A DNA stretch of 64,000 nucleotides from Bacteroidia bacterium (GCA_030428705.1 JAUIDI010000001.1:434001-498000), one strand, 5' to 3'. Positions 1 to 9,170 are shown, numbered from the stretch's first letter. Program-made: numbers and translations. The notes: a model not told the origin generated them from the letters alone.

Positions 1-212
1 TCTAAGATGCTTTTGTGCTGAATGAAATGATGTGGTACGATCGCTAATTCATTCTTTGACGGAACCGCGGTACCAATTTTCATTTCTTTATAAAATTGGC
101 GTGAATCGGCGGAAATAATCTCTGTTTCAAAATATTTTGCCAGTGCAATAGCAAGGGTCGTCTTGCCTATCGCGGTGGGCCCAACGATGGTAACGAGCAG
201 TTTCTTACTCAC
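1..212 (-). CDS. miaA: tRNA dimethylallyltransferase MiaA, N-terminal part (cut by window start)
   Basis: MiaA transfers a dimethylallyl group to N6 of A37 in tRNAs reading UNN codons. Only the first 70 codons are inside the window. Reading the minus strand from a GTG at 212 gives a protein beginning [20 protein letters not shown], with the P-loop GPTAIGKT near residue 11 and the downstream [12 protein letters not shown] segment characteristic of this family. The GTG start overlaps the TGA stop of the potassium channel gene by four bases (GTGA), so it is the last visible gene of the seven-gene minus-strand operon. No in-frame ATG lies close by; the GTG choice rests on the overlap and on the family's usual N-terminus. 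Confidence 0.9.
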   Translation of the reverse strand, partial: MSKKLLVTIVGPTAIGKTTLAIALAKYFETEIISADSRQFYKEMKIGTAVPSKNELAIVPHHFIQHKSIL

Positions 213-1048
213 GCTTCACCGATTAAATCATACCCACATTTTCTACAAAAATCGGCATCAGAACGATAAATTTCGGCACCACAATTTGGGCAAGACCTTC
301 CTTCGTCCAAATCCTTGACCTTATTTTTTGCCGAGGCATATTCGGCGGAGACGATACCCGTTGGCACAGCGATTATTCCATATCCGATAATCATAATCAA
401 AGTAGCGAGGAACTGTCCTAAGGCCGTTTCGGGAGAAATATCCCCATAACCTACCGTTGTCAGTGTAACAATGGTCCAATAGACGCTATGGGGTATGCTG
501 TTAAAACCATGTTGCGGCCCTTCGATTAGGTACATAAGTGTTCCAAGCAGTACGGAAATAACAAGCACAAAAAACACAAAAACAAAAATTTTGGTCCGGC
601 TCGCTTTTAAGGCCCTGACCAAATTGTTCGATTCCCCGACAAATCGAACCAATTTCAGAATCCTAAAAACACGCAATAATCGCAAGGCCCTGAAAGCCGT
701 TAGGTATTGAGAACCCACTAATAAATAGGATAGATATTTTGGTACAGTCGACAAAAAATCGACTATACCGAAAAAGCTAAAAATGTACTTCGAGGGCCGT
801 TTTATACAAATAATCCTGAGGACATACTCAATGGAAAAAAGAATGGTCACCACCCATTCGGAGATGTTTAGGAATTTATGATACTTAGTGTCAAATCGAG
901 GTACACTTTCAAGCATTACGACGATAATGCTGTAAAGTATGAGGACCAGCAGAAGAATATCGAACAGTTTTCCTGCAGGAGTATGCGTACCATATATGAT
1001 TTCATGGAGTTTTCTTTTCCAACCAATATCAGATTTTTCGTCCTTCAA
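209..1048 (-). CDS. Kv-like voltage-gated potassium channel with C-terminal zinc ribbon
   Basis: Predicted inner-membrane potassium channel subunit of 279 residues with the six-helix voltage-gated layout. The S4 segment around residues 119-136 carries regularly spaced arginines and a lysine ([18 protein letters not shown]). The pore loop has the selectivity filter TTVGYGD at 197-203. After the last helix (about 215-235) comes a short linker and a zinc ribbon with Cys253, Cys256, Cys268 and Cys271. Ion selectivity for potassium is known for the filter motif; gating has to be inferred. The ribbon could bind metal or mediate tetramer contacts. The gene lies one base after the exonuclease gene and overlaps miaA by four bases, so it is co-transcribed. 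Confidence 0.9.
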   Translation of the reverse strand: MKDEKSDIGWKRKLHEIIYGTHTPAGKLFDILLLVLILYSIIVVMLESVPRFDTKYHKFLNISEWVVTILFSIEYVLRIICIKRPSKYIFSFFGIVDFLSTVPKYLSYLLVGSQYLTAFRALRLLRVFRILKLVRFVGESNNLVRALKASRTKIFVFVFFVLVISVLLGTLMYLIEGPQHGFNSIPHSVYWTIVTLTTVGYGDISPETALGQFLATLIMIIGYGIIAVPTGIVSAEYASAKNKVKDLDEGRSCPNCGAEIYRSDADFCRKCGYDLIGEA

Positions 1049-1049
1049 A

Positions 1050-2417
1050 CTATACTTCTAATTCGATTTTCTTGATAATCTTTCTTTTTCTTAGGTACGA
1101 GTCGATAATATGAGCGGTATTTTTGTCACCCTCCATCGGCGTAATCAGCGATTCTAATATATGAATATTATTGATTTGATGGTTAAGGTCGTAGTACCCC
1201 AATCCTTTGAATATGCCATTTTTGATTAGAATTGCACTATGTTCACCGATTTCGCGTCCCTTGTCAATGAGAACATAACTTTTTCCGCTCAAGCTATATT
1301 TTTTAAGCGCGGATTCGACCCGGGCATTATAATGCTCGACAGGTTCTTTGGCCAAACACGCTCCGTTACATTTTTCGGTATTATGCCCTGGGCCATTTAC
1401 ATCTGCCTTTGAAAGACCATTTAGTTCTGGGCATAATATAAATTCTTCAGTTAGCCTATCAAGGAAGTTTTCGGCACTATGAATACCATTGAAAGTTGTA
1501 ACGCCTTTTTTTTCCGTTGTTGCCTTATCGATTTGCAAACAAACGTAGCCTTGATCATTTTCTTCGGCCAATATGATGTGGCTGTAAAGCTGTTGTTTTG
1601 ACCGTGTATTAAATTTAGGTAAGTTGCGCCGCAACTCTTCTTGTTCCTTAAGAACCGCCACCAGTTCACTTCCGGTTTTTTCGAAAGTTACCTTTTTTGT
1701 TTCCTTTTGTAATCTGCGCGCACGGTTTCCATCTTGGGTGAAATGTTGATTGACTCTTTTTTTTATGTTATTGCTTTTGGCAAGGTAGATTATTTCCCCG
1801 TCCTTATTATGCATGTAATAAATACCGGTTTCAGAGGGCATTTGTTCTACGATATCAAGTTGTCTTTCGGAAAGTTCACCGTGGGCCTCTTTTCGTATAA
1901 CGGTCTTGATTATAGACTTGTCACTGTCTTTGGTCAATAAAAGCTTGAACAATTTTAGCGTTGCCAACGCATCTCCGTTGGCCCTGTGCCTATCACTGAC
2001 CGCTATGCCCAACGATCGGACCAATTTGCCAAGACTGTACGATTCGGCGTTCGGCAACAATGTTTTCGAAAGGTCGACCGTACAAAGCGTTTTACGTTCG
2101 AAATTATACCCTAATCGCCGGAATTCGGTGCGTAAAATTCGATAGTCGAATTGCGCATTGTGGGCCACCAATACCGTGTCTTGGGTAATTTCGACGATGC
2201 GTTTGGCCACTTCATGAAATTTTGGAGCCGTTCGCAGCATCTTATTGTTAATGCCGGTCAGGTTGACCACAAAAGGCTGTATTTCACGCTCAGGATTGAC
2301 AAGGCTGATGAATTGATCAACGACCCTATGGCCATCGAATCTATGGATGGCAATTTCAGTAATTCCCTCTTCATTATACTTTCCTCCTGTGGTCTCTATG
2401 TCAAGAATGGAGTACAT
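1050..2417 (-). CDS. DEDDh exonuclease fused to GIY-YIG endonuclease (UvrC/Cho-like)
   Basis: A 455-residue fusion. Residues 1-165 form a DnaQ-like 3'-5' exonuclease: DIETTG with Asp6/Glu8, Asp91 in NAQFDYRIL, and the His144/Asp149 block. Residues about 193-275 form a GIY-YIG nuclease (GIYYMHNKDGEIIYL, then Arg221 in NNIKKR and a Glu-rich helix), as at the N-terminus of UvrC and in Cho. A UvrC-like cysteine region follows with Cys329, Cys350 and Cys354. Fusions of this type occur widely in Bacteroidota and Actinobacteria, and a role in DNA repair is inferred rather than shown. In UvrC four cysteines are expected in the third part; here one position appears to be lost. Fifth gene of the operon, one base before the channel gene. 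Confidence 0.88.
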   Translation of the reverse strand: MYSILDIETTGGKYNEEGITEIAIHRFDGHRVVDQFISLVNPEREIQPFVVNLTGINNKMLRTAPKFHEVAKRIVEITQDTVLVAHNAQFDYRILRTEFRRLGYNFERKTLCTVDLSKTLLPNAESYSLGKLVRSLGIAVSDRHRANGDALATLKLFKLLLTKDSDKSIIKTVIRKEAHGELSERQLDIVEQMPSETGIYYMHNKDGEIIYLAKSNNIKKRVNQHFTQDGNRARRLQKETKKVTFEKTGSELVAVLKEQEELRRNLPKFNTRSKQQLYSHIILAEENDQGYVCLQIDKATTEKKGVTTFNGIHSAENFLDRLTEEFILCPELNGLSKADVNGPGHNTEKCNGACLAKEPVEHYNARVESALKKYSLSGKSYVLIDKGREIGEHSAILIKNGIFKGLGYYDLNHQINNIHILESLITPMEGDKNTAHIIDSYLRKRKIIKKIELEV

Positions 2418-2454
2418 AAATATAGTGTTCGATAGGCATTAAAATAATTACAAA

Positions 2455-3114
2455 TCAGTGCTGGTTTCTCGAACCAAAGATACTACTTCCGATACGGACC
2501 ATGTTGCTGCCTTCCTCAATAGCGATTTCGTAATCACCACTCATACCCATTGAAAGTATCGATATTTCAGGTAGTTTGGCATTCAGCTCGTCAAACAGGG
2601 TTTTGAGGGTTTTGAACTCCCTTCGAATCTGTAACCTATCTTTAGTGAAGGTAGCCATACCCATTAAACCTATTACCTCGACATTTGGCAATTGTCGTAG
2701 TTCGTCGGAGCCGATAAGATCGTTCAGTTCAGCGGAGTCGAATCCAAATTTTGTGTCCTCTTCAGCAATATGCACCTGTAAAAGGCATTTAATGATTCGA
2801 TCATGTTTTTTGGCCTGTTTATCGATTTCCCTCAGAAGTTTAAGACTGTCAACACCATGAATCAACGATACGAATTCGGCCAAGTACTTTACCTTGTTCC
2901 GTTGCAGGTGCCCGATCATATGCCATTGAATGTCCTTGGGGAGTTGTTCCCATTTAAAGACCATTTCCTGTACTTTGTTCTCACCGAATATCAAATGCCC
3001 ACTATTGTAGGCCGTAAGGATGTCTTCAACGGGCTTGGTTTTCGATACGGCCACTAATTTAACACCGGGGGGCAGCTCCTTTTTTATTTTTGCCAGATTA
3101 TCCGTTATCGTCAT
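2455..3114 (-). CDS. YggS/PLPBP family pyridoxal phosphate homeostasis protein
   Basis: A PLP-binding, alanine-racemase-like TIM-barrel protein that controls free pyridoxal phosphate and amino/keto-acid balance; it is cytoplasmic and has no known catalytic reaction. The sequence shows the PLP lysine in AVSKTKP, then FGENKVQEM, WHMIGHLQRNK, and the phosphate-binding end MGMSGDYEIAIEEGSNMVRI and GSSIFG. I place the start at the ATG at 3114 (MTITDNLAKI), which gives 219 residues and matches the family N-terminus; an upstream in-frame ATG at 3138 would add eight residues. It lies between DUF1015 and the exonuclease gene in the same operon. Confidence 0.92.
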   Translation of the reverse strand: MTITDNLAKIKKELPPGVKLVAVSKTKPVEDILTAYNSGHLIFGENKVQEMVFKWEQLPKDIQWHMIGHLQRNKVKYLAEFVSLIHGVDSLKLLREIDKQAKKHDRIIKCLLQVHIAEEDTKFGFDSAELNDLIGSDELRQLPNVEVIGLMGMATFTKDRLQIRREFKTLKTLFDELNAKLPEISILSMGMSGDYEIAIEEGSNMVRIGSSIFGSRNQH

Positions 3115-3146
3115 TTTACCATTAAAATTTGATTCCATGTACGTTA

Positions 3147-4382
3147 TTATAATTCATAAATGGTCAATCCACTTCTCAACTTGGGCTCGATATAAGTACT
3201 TTTAGGAGGCATGACCAGTCCGGCATCGGCAATATCCTTGATTTCTTCGATGGTCAATGGAACCAAGGCAAAACCTACTTTATAATTGCCTTCGTCGATT
3301 TCATCCTTCATCCTTATCACGTTATGTTTGCCATATCCGTATGTAATCCGCTTGTCATTTCGCAGGTTGGAAATACCCAAAATAGGCTCAAGGATGGTTT
3401 TATAAAGTATTTGTGTATCGAGTTCGCTCAGCGCATCGGTAAAAGCATACACCTTCTTTCTTAAATATAGCGAATAGAATTCCCCATCCAGATACATTCC
3501 AAAATGATGTTTCTGTGTTGGCTTGTAAAGTATAACACCTTTGTTTTGAATGCGGAAATATTCATCGAGACGAACTAAAAACTCCTCTTTGGTCAATCCG
3601 TTCAGGTCTTTTACCATTCGGTTGAACTCATATATATGTATTTCGGATTCTGGAATCAAATACCCCATAAAATAATTATAAGGTTCTTCGCCCGAATGAC
3701 TGGGGTTTGCCTTTTCGCTATTTTTGGCCAACAAATCGGAGGATGCACTTCGATGATGGCCATCGGCAATGTATAGGGTATCGATCTCAGCGAATTCATC
3801 TTGTATTTTGCCAATGGTTCTTTTATCTGAAATTACCCAAAGTCGATGTGTAATCTTATCGGTGGTCGTAAAGTGGTATTCGGGCTCCCGCTTTTTTTTG
3901 GAGCTTAAAATTTTTGCGATGGAATCGGTGTCCGAATATGTCATCAAGACAGGTTCGGCGTTGAATTTTACCATTTGAAGATAGTTGGCAAAAAGTTTTT
4001 CGCGTCGATTGATGGTATCTTCATGTTTTTTGATAACATCGTTTCGATAATCCATAACGCTTGTGGCTGCGAAAAGCCCGCAGCAACTGAAATTGTTTTT
4101 TTCGATCTGATAGAGGTAAAAGCAATCTTGGGCTTCTTTCGTCAAAACATGCTCCTCTAAAAATTCCAGATAGCGATTGCGTACCAACCTGAACCGTTCG
4201 GTTCCGACGACTTTTTTATCGAATTTAAACCCGGGATTGATTATATGGAGGAACGAAAACGGATTGAACTTTAAGGTAGCGCTCAATTCTTTTTTAGAAT
4301 ATTCTTCGTACGAACGGGAAACAACGAATGGTGCCTTGTCCTTTTTGGGTCGTATTGCCTTGAACGGTCTAACTACGGCCAT
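3147..4382 (-). CDS. DUF1015 family protein
   Basis: A 411-residue cytoplasmic protein of the DUF1015/COG4198 family, whose function is not established to my knowledge. Family features seen are the N-terminal VVRPFKAIRP, the ADGHHRSASS segment in the middle (the HH pair is the most conserved feature) and a C-terminal domain with TYGYGKHNVI. There is no signal peptide and no membrane segment. It sits five bases downstream of the hydroxyacyl-CoA dehydrogenase stop and just before yggS, so it is in the middle of the operon. In other Bacteroidota this family is often found near amino-acid metabolic genes; here the neighbours give no stronger hint. Confidence 0.88.
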   Translation of the reverse strand: MAVVRPFKAIRPKKDKAPFVVSRSYEEYSKKELSATLKFNPFSFLHIINPGFKFDKKVVGTERFRLVRNRYLEFLEEHVLTKEAQDCFYLYQIEKNNFSCCGLFAATSVMDYRNDVIKKHEDTINRREKLFANYLQMVKFNAEPVLMTYSDTDSIAKILSSKKKREPEYHFTTTDKITHRLWVISDKRTIGKIQDEFAEIDTLYIADGHHRSASSDLLAKNSEKANPSHSGEEPYNYFMGYLIPESEIHIYEFNRMVKDLNGLTKEEFLVRLDEYFRIQNKGVILYKPTQKHHFGMYLDGEFYSLYLRKKVYAFTDALSELDTQILYKTILEPILGISNLRNDKRITYGYGKHNVIRMKDEIDEGNYKVGFALVPLTIEEIKDIADAGLVMPPKSTYIEPKLRSGLTIYEL

Positions 4383-4387
4383 AGTGC

Positions 4388-5275
4388 TTACTTGAACTGT
4401 TCGGAAACGATTTCGGCTTTTCTCGATTGCGAATAATCGTAAAAACCTTCGCCCGATTTAATACCCAATTTCTTGGCCATGACCATATTGACCAATAAGG
4501 GGCAAGGCGCATATTTCTGGTTTTTGAACCCATCGTACATTACATTGAGTATCGAGAGACATACATCGAGGCCAATGAAATCGGCCAATTGTAAGGGACC
4601 CATGGGATGTGCCATTCCCAACTTCATGACCGTATCGATTTCTTGAACTCCGGCAACCCCATTATATAGGGTTTCGATAGCCTCGTTTATCATAGGCATC
4701 AAAATGCGGTTGGCCACAAAACCAGGGTAATCATTTACTTCGGTCGGGGTTTTGCCCAATTTTTCGGCAAGATCCATAATCGTTTTTGTCGTGTCGTTCG
4801 AAGTGCTATATCCCCGAATGATCTCTACCAGTTGCATTATAGGCACGGGGTTCATAAAATGCATGCCGATTACTTTTTCGGGTCGATTCGTTACCGCGGC
4901 GACTTGGGTTATCGAAATGGAAGAAGTATTGGTCGCTAAAATGGTATCCGCCCCACATGCCGTATCCAATTCCTTAAAAATGGCCAGCTTTAGTTCGGTA
5001 TTTTCGGTGGCCGCCTCAACGACCAGATCAACATTTTTCACCCCTTCTACGAGTATCGTATTCGTAACAATGTTCGCCAAGGTATCGGACTTGGTGGTTT
5101 CATTTATTTTTTCCTTCGCCACCATACGATCCAGGTTCTTCGCTATTGTCGCCAACGCAAGGTCAAGGGATTTCTGTGAAATATCGATAAGGTTGACTTG
5201 AAACCCGCTTTGGGCAAAAACGTGTGCGATACCATTTCCCATGGTACCCGCCCCGATAACCGCAATTTTTTGCAT
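4388..5275 (-). CDS. 3-hydroxyacyl-CoA (3-hydroxybutyryl-CoA) dehydrogenase
   Basis: Oxidises L-3-hydroxyacyl-CoA to 3-ketoacyl-CoA with NAD+ in fatty-acid or butanoate metabolism. The 295-residue length is that of stand-alone Hbd/PaaH enzymes. The Rossmann motif IGAGTMGNGIAHVFAQSG begins at residue 6; TNTSSISI and GMHFMNPVPIMQLVEI carry the catalytic Ser/His region; the C-terminal domain has YPGFVANRILMPMINEAI and ends with GEGFYDY. The start MQKIAVIGAG is unambiguous. It is the second gene of the minus-strand operon, eleven bases after the Gfo/Idh/MocA gene. Exact acyl-chain preference cannot be read from the sequence. Confidence 0.93.
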   Translation of the reverse strand: MQKIAVIGAGTMGNGIAHVFAQSGFQVNLIDISQKSLDLALATIAKNLDRMVAKEKINETTKSDTLANIVTNTILVEGVKNVDLVVEAATENTELKLAIFKELDTACGADTILATNTSSISITQVAAVTNRPEKVIGMHFMNPVPIMQLVEIIRGYSTSNDTTKTIMDLAEKLGKTPTEVNDYPGFVANRILMPMINEAIETLYNGVAGVQEIDTVMKLGMAHPMGPLQLADFIGLDVCLSILNVMYDGFKNQKYAPCPLLVNMVMAKKLGIKSGEGFYDYSQSRKAEIVSEQFK

Positions 5276-5286
5276 ATGAATATGAT

Positions 5287-6246
5287 TTAAAAAGATTCGA
5301 TTATAGCCAATGCTACTTTGAGTGCTGCGGTTCCCTGTTCCAATGTCACCACGGGAACCATATCGTTGTTTATGGCATCGGCAAATGTTTCGAGTTCATC
5401 TAAAATAGCATTGTTCGAGACAATCTCTGGATTTTCGAAATAGATCTGCTTTTTTTCCCCTTCGGCATTTTGCAAGACCATATCAAAATCTCCAACGGTT
5501 TCAGGGGCATCCTTCATTTTGACCACCTCTACTTTTTTTTCCAAAAAATCGACCGATATATAGGCGTCTTTTTGAAAAAAGCGTGACTTGCGCATATTCT
5601 TCAGCGATATACGGCTCGCCGTTAAGTTGGCAACACATCCGTTCTCGAATTCAAGCCGTGCATTGGCAATGTCGGGAGATTTACTTATTACGGAAACCCC
5701 GCTCGCATTGATTTGTTTTACCTCGGAGGAGACTACGCTTAGAATGGCATCGATATCATGGATCATAAGGTCTAAAACAACAGGAACATCGGTGCCACGT
5801 GGATTAAATTCGGCCAATCTATGGGTCTCTATGAACATCGGGTCCTTGATACTGTGCTTGACGGCTTTGAAAGCGGGATTAAAGCGCTCAACATGACCGA
5901 CTTGACCTTTTACACGATATTTTTTTTGTAACAAAAGTAGCTCGTTCGCTTCTTCCAAAGTATTGGTGATAGGCTTTTCGAGAAAGACATGTTTGCCCTG
6001 TTCCATGGCCTTTTTGGCACATTCGTAATGGGAAAGGGTAGGGGTAACGATATCGACAACATCGACATTTTCGATAAGTCGGTTCATGTTATCAAAATAG
6101 GTGTACCCGAATTCAGAAGCTACATTTTTCCCATTGACTTCATCCGCATCGTAAAAACCGATAAGTTCGTATTGTGAAGATTCATTAAGAAGGCGCAAAT
6201 GAATCTTACCGAGATGGCCAGCACCTAAAACACCTACTTTAAGCAT
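5287..6246 (-). CDS. Gfo/Idh/MocA family oxidoreductase (cytoplasmic)
   Basis: NAD(P)-dependent oxidoreductase of the glucose-fructose oxidoreductase family, substrate unknown. The N-terminal nucleotide-binding motif is VGVLGAGHLGKIHLRLL and the family's conserved EKPI occurs in HVFLEKPITNT; the C-terminal beta-sheet domain contains the catalytic-type DLMIHDID. The start is set at the ATG at 6246 (MLKVGVLG) rather than twelve codons upstream, because it begins directly at the Rossmann strand. No signal peptide, unlike the other two members of the family in this window. It is the promoter-proximal gene of the seven-gene operon ending with miaA. Confidence 0.9.
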   Translation of the reverse strand: MLKVGVLGAGHLGKIHLRLLNESSQYELIGFYDADEVNGKNVASEFGYTYFDNMNRLIENVDVVDIVTPTLSHYECAKKAMEQGKHVFLEKPITNTLEEANELLLLQKKYRVKGQVGHVERFNPAFKAVKHSIKDPMFIETHRLAEFNPRGTDVPVVLDLMIHDIDAILSVVSSEVKQINASGVSVISKSPDIANARLEFENGCVANLTASRISLKNMRKSRFFQKDAYISVDFLEKKVEVVKMKDAPETVGDFDMVLQNAEGEKKQIYFENPEIVSNNAILDELETFADAINNDMVPVVTLEQGTAALKVALAIIESF

Positions 6247-6261
6247 ACTTCTAATTTTGCT

Positions 6262-6269
6262 CAAAAATA
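6262..6269 (-). promoter_or_regulatory. Putative -7 element of the seven-gene operon
   Basis: On the minus strand these bases read TATTTTTG, an exact match to the Bacteroidota -7 consensus TAnnTTTG, about 15 bases before the ATG at 6246. No convincing TTG -33 element was found at 17-23 bases upstream, so the call rests on one box and position only. Confidence 0.4.
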
Positions 6270-6427
6270 CATAATTGTTCACGAGTATATATGCTGTATT
6301 TTTGGTTTATCGCTGACCGTTCGATGATGCCAATAGGATGCCCTTCATTGAAAGATGAAGATACGATCGAACTGTAATTTCCAGGCAGCGGTCACTACGT
6401 AATGACTTTTTATTTGAATTACTTCCC

Positions 6428-6435
6428 TAACTTTG
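6428..6435 (+). promoter_or_regulatory. Putative -7 element of pcm
   Basis: TAACTTTG matches TAnnTTTG and ends 19 bases before the TTG start codon of pcm, which would leave a leader of about 14 bases. A clear -33 TTG at normal spacing is missing. The 6283-6454 interval otherwise holds only this and the operon promoter on the other strand. Confidence 0.4.
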
Positions 6436-6454
6436 AAATTCCAAAACCAAACCC

Positions 6455-7096
6455 TTGAAAGACACATTGAAACATCGCGGTATGCGCAATAAGTTGGCAG
6501 AATTGCTGATTGCCAAAGGGATAAGCGATAAAAAAGTACTGGATGCAATCCGCACCGTTCCCCGCCATTTGTTTATGGACAGTGGTTTTGAAGGTCATGC
6601 CTATCAGGACAAGGCTTTCCCCATTGGTGCCGACCAGACTATTTCACAACCCTATACCGTTGCTTTTCAATCGGAGCTTTTGCAGATAAAACCAGGAGAT
6701 AAGATTTTGGAAATTGGTACTGGGAGTGGGTACCAGACAGCCGTATTATTGGCACTCAAAGCAAAGGTATTTACCATTGAACGCCAGATAGAACTTTTTA
6801 AAAAGACGAATATTTTTTTCAAGAAAATGGGATATCGTCCTAAAAAAACCATTTTTGGCGATGGATATAAGGGTATGCCGGAGGAAGCCCCTTTTGATGG
6901 AATTATCGTAACCGCCGGGGCACCGGAAACCCCCAAGGCCCTATTGTCCCAATTAAAAATAGGGGGGAGGTTGGTGATACCTGTGGGTCAAGATGACCAG
7001 ACGATGACTTTGTACATTCGCACCTCCGAGAAGGAATTCGAGAAAAAGGAATTAGGGGTCTTTCGTTTTGTACCTATGCTAGAAGATAAAAACTAA
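6455..7096 (+). CDS. pcm: Protein-L-isoaspartate(D-aspartate) O-methyltransferase
   Basis: SAM-dependent methyltransferase that starts repair of isoaspartyl residues in damaged proteins. The 213-residue product shows the Pcm signatures: IPRHLFM-type segment VPRHLFMDSGFEGHAY, the DQTISQPYTVA substrate motif, the SAM motif ILEIGTGSGYQTAVL, and post-motif II DGIIVTAGAP. The start is a TTG at 6455 (MKDTLKHRGMRNKL); homologues start with the same MKDT...HRGLR pattern, so this is preferred over the ATG at 6482. Single gene, transcribed away from the oxidoreductase operon. Confidence 0.93.
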   Translation: MKDTLKHRGMRNKLAELLIAKGISDKKVLDAIRTVPRHLFMDSGFEGHAYQDKAFPIGADQTISQPYTVAFQSELLQIKPGDKILEIGTGSGYQTAVLLALKAKVFTIERQIELFKKTNIFFKKMGYRPKKTIFGDGYKGMPEEAPFDGIIVTAGAPETPKALLSQLKIGGRLVIPVGQDDQTMTLYIRTSEKEFEKKELGVFRFVPMLEDKN

Positions 7097-7152
7097 GCTT
7101 TTTTAATAATCTGGAATGAGAGTGCTGGCAACTCTTTCCTTAAAAACTATCA

Positions 7153-8619
7153 TTAAACTATAAACCCATCGCGATATGTCCGACCAACAAACTGGTTGGC
7201 TTCTTCGAGATTGGTGATTCGCATATTCTCTCCGTCCCATAGCAATTTTTTGCGAGCAAAAAATTCCATTTGGTTTTTTTCGTTTTCCCTACGCAGTAAA
7301 TACGAACGAATGGCCAAGTTACCCATCAATACGGTCTCGGTCATAGGTCCTGCGTAATCGAAAGAAGAAGTCAATCCCAAATGTTCTTCACTGCCGAAGC
7401 CGGCCTTACAGGCATCGACCCATTTGCGTTGGTGACCATATTCGGGTTCCTCGTTATCCTCTACTTCAGGGCCAAAGTCCGTAGTACCGTCGTTTAAATA
7501 CAACTTCGGCATGATTGGAGAGCTATCGTTGATGTTCGTTGAGATGATTCCTTTTTCACCGATTATCAATACGCCGTTTGCGCTGTTCTTTCCTCCTATA
7601 TCATGATCCGCAGGAATGATATCAGGATGTGAAGGACGAATACCACCGTCGCTCCACGTCATTTCGATGGGCGATTTGCTTTTTTCCGTTGCATCGAAAT
7701 GCAATGTGATGAACGAAGATGCAGGACAGCCTTCAGGATGATAATCAGGGCTCCACATTTGAGAGAACACCGACCCCACACTACATTCGGCATCGGTCGG
7801 ATACTTAAGACCTAAAGTACGGAAAGGTATATCGATCAAATGGCAACCGACATCTCCAAGGGCCCCTGTGCCGTAATCCCACCATCCTCTCCAACTAAAA
7901 GGATGAAGGTTAGGAGTATATTCTTTGAACGGTGCCGGCCCCAACCATAGATCCCAATTTAACGCGGAAGGTTTTGAACTTGGGTCGGGTGCTGGCATCT
8001 CACCCCCTTGGGGCCATACGGGCCGGTTAGTCCAAACCTGGACTTTTGAGATCGCTCCGACCGCATCGGTATCGATCCAATTTTGTACCATATTCAAAAG
8101 GGGATTCGAACCTCCTTGATTCCCCATTTGAGTCACTATTTGCTTTTCACGGGCCATTTCAGTAAGCATTCGAGCTTCCCTGATATTATGTGTCATCGGT
8201 TTTTGAACATAAACGTGAATGCCGCGTTCCATGGCATATTTAGCGGCCGGACCATGGACATGGTCGGGAGTCGATATGGTAACTGCGTCGATGTTCTTCT
8301 TTTTATCGAGCATGACACGGTAGTCGTCAAACAACTTGGCCTTGGGGAAATTTTCCACCGATTTTTTGGCCGAACCTGAAAAATCCACATCACAGAGCGC
8401 GACGACCTTTTCACGGCCATTTACGGATGCATTTTTGATATCGCTAGCTCCTTTACCGCCTGCACCAATGGCCGCCAAGGCCAAACGGTCGCTAGGTGCT
8501 ATATATCCGGTTCCCCCCAATACATGTCTTGGGACAATGAAAATGGAAGAAGCCATTGCTCCCTGCTTGATAAATTTTCTTCTTGAATTGCTCGTTTTGT
8601 TGTTTTTGTCGTCTTTCAT
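7153..8619 (-). CDS. Tat-exported Gfo/Idh/MocA family oxidoreductase
   Basis: A 488-residue periplasmic oxidoreductase. The N-terminus carries a twin-arginine signal (SRRKFIKQGAMASSIFIVP) and is followed by the nucleotide-binding part LALAAIGAGGKG, the conserved VQKPMTHN and a long C-terminal domain with WRGWWDYGTGALGDVGCH, LDIPFRTLGL and HQRKWVDACKAG. The length and these motifs place it in the large exported subgroup common in Bacteroidota and Planctomycetes, linked in several cases to sugar or glycoside oxidation; the substrate here is unknown. It is convergent with pcm and has no co-transcribed partner. Confidence 0.9.
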   Translation of the reverse strand: MKDDKNNKTSNSRRKFIKQGAMASSIFIVPRHVLGGTGYIAPSDRLALAAIGAGGKGASDIKNASVNGREKVVALCDVDFSGSAKKSVENFPKAKLFDDYRVMLDKKKNIDAVTISTPDHVHGPAAKYAMERGIHVYVQKPMTHNIREARMLTEMAREKQIVTQMGNQGGSNPLLNMVQNWIDTDAVGAISKVQVWTNRPVWPQGGEMPAPDPSSKPSALNWDLWLGPAPFKEYTPNLHPFSWRGWWDYGTGALGDVGCHLIDIPFRTLGLKYPTDAECSVGSVFSQMWSPDYHPEGCPASSFITLHFDATEKSKSPIEMTWSDGGIRPSHPDIIPADHDIGGKNSANGVLIIGEKGIISTNINDSSPIMPKLYLNDGTTDFGPEVEDNEEPEYGHQRKWVDACKAGFGSEEHLGLTSSFDYAGPMTETVLMGNLAIRSYLLRRENEKNQMEFFARKKLLWDGENMRITNLEEANQFVGRTYRDGFIV

Positions 8620-8708
8620 GATAGTGACCAGTTGATTTTATGACAACAAATTACAAAAGAATACTGTAACAAAGAATAGGATTTTTGGGAGATCCCTTCA
8701 CTATGAAT

Positions 8709-9170
8709 TTAGTTGTTGAAGTTTTTTTTGATTCGGTCCAAATTTCTCTTGTTATCACGATCCTTTATGGTTTCGCGCTTGTCATATAGTTTTTTTCCTT
8801 TGGCCAGTGCTATGGTCAATTTGGCAAGTCCTCGTTCATTAAGAAAGAGGTTTAAGGGAATAATCGTATATCCCGAAGTATTGACTTCTTTTCGAAGTTT
8901 TTTAAGTTCTTGTTTGTTGAGCAAGAGTTTGCGCTCTGCCTTGGGTCTGTGATTGTAATGTGTACCATGCGAATATTCATCGATCTGCATATTGATTATA
9001 AAAAGCTCCCCGCGCTCATTGAACTCACAAAAGCTCTCCGCTATGGACGCCTTGCTCAAACGAATCGATTTTATTTCGGTTCCCGAAAGCACGATTCCTG
9101 CCGTGTACTTGTCCATCAATTCGTATTCGAATCGAGCCCTCTTATTTTTTATATTCACATTTTGTTGCAT
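8709..9170 (-). CDS. smpB: SsrA-binding protein SmpB
   Basis: Binds tmRNA and delivers it to stalled ribosomes for trans-translation. The 153-residue protein has the typical OB-fold start KNKRARFEYELMDKYTAGIV, the LSGTEIKSIR motif, the HYNHRPKAERKLLLNK segment and the basic tail GKKLYDKRETIKDRD ending in a run of Lys/Arg. Start ATG at 9170 matches the family. The gene lies alone on the minus strand, divergent from a lipoprotein gene. Confidence 0.96.
   Translation of the reverse strand: MQQNVNIKNKRARFEYELMDKYTAGIVLSGTEIKSIRLSKASIAESFCEFNERGELFIINMQIDEYSHGTHYNHRPKAERKLLLNKQELKKLRKEVNTSGYTIIPLNLFLNERGLAKLTIALAKGKKLYDKRETIKDRDNKRNLDRIKKNFNN

Noticed and set aside
4752-5201. 149-residue plus-strand frame opposite the hydroxyacyl-CoA dehydrogenase
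   Set aside because: Lies wholly inside a clear conserved gene; low-complexity antisense product.
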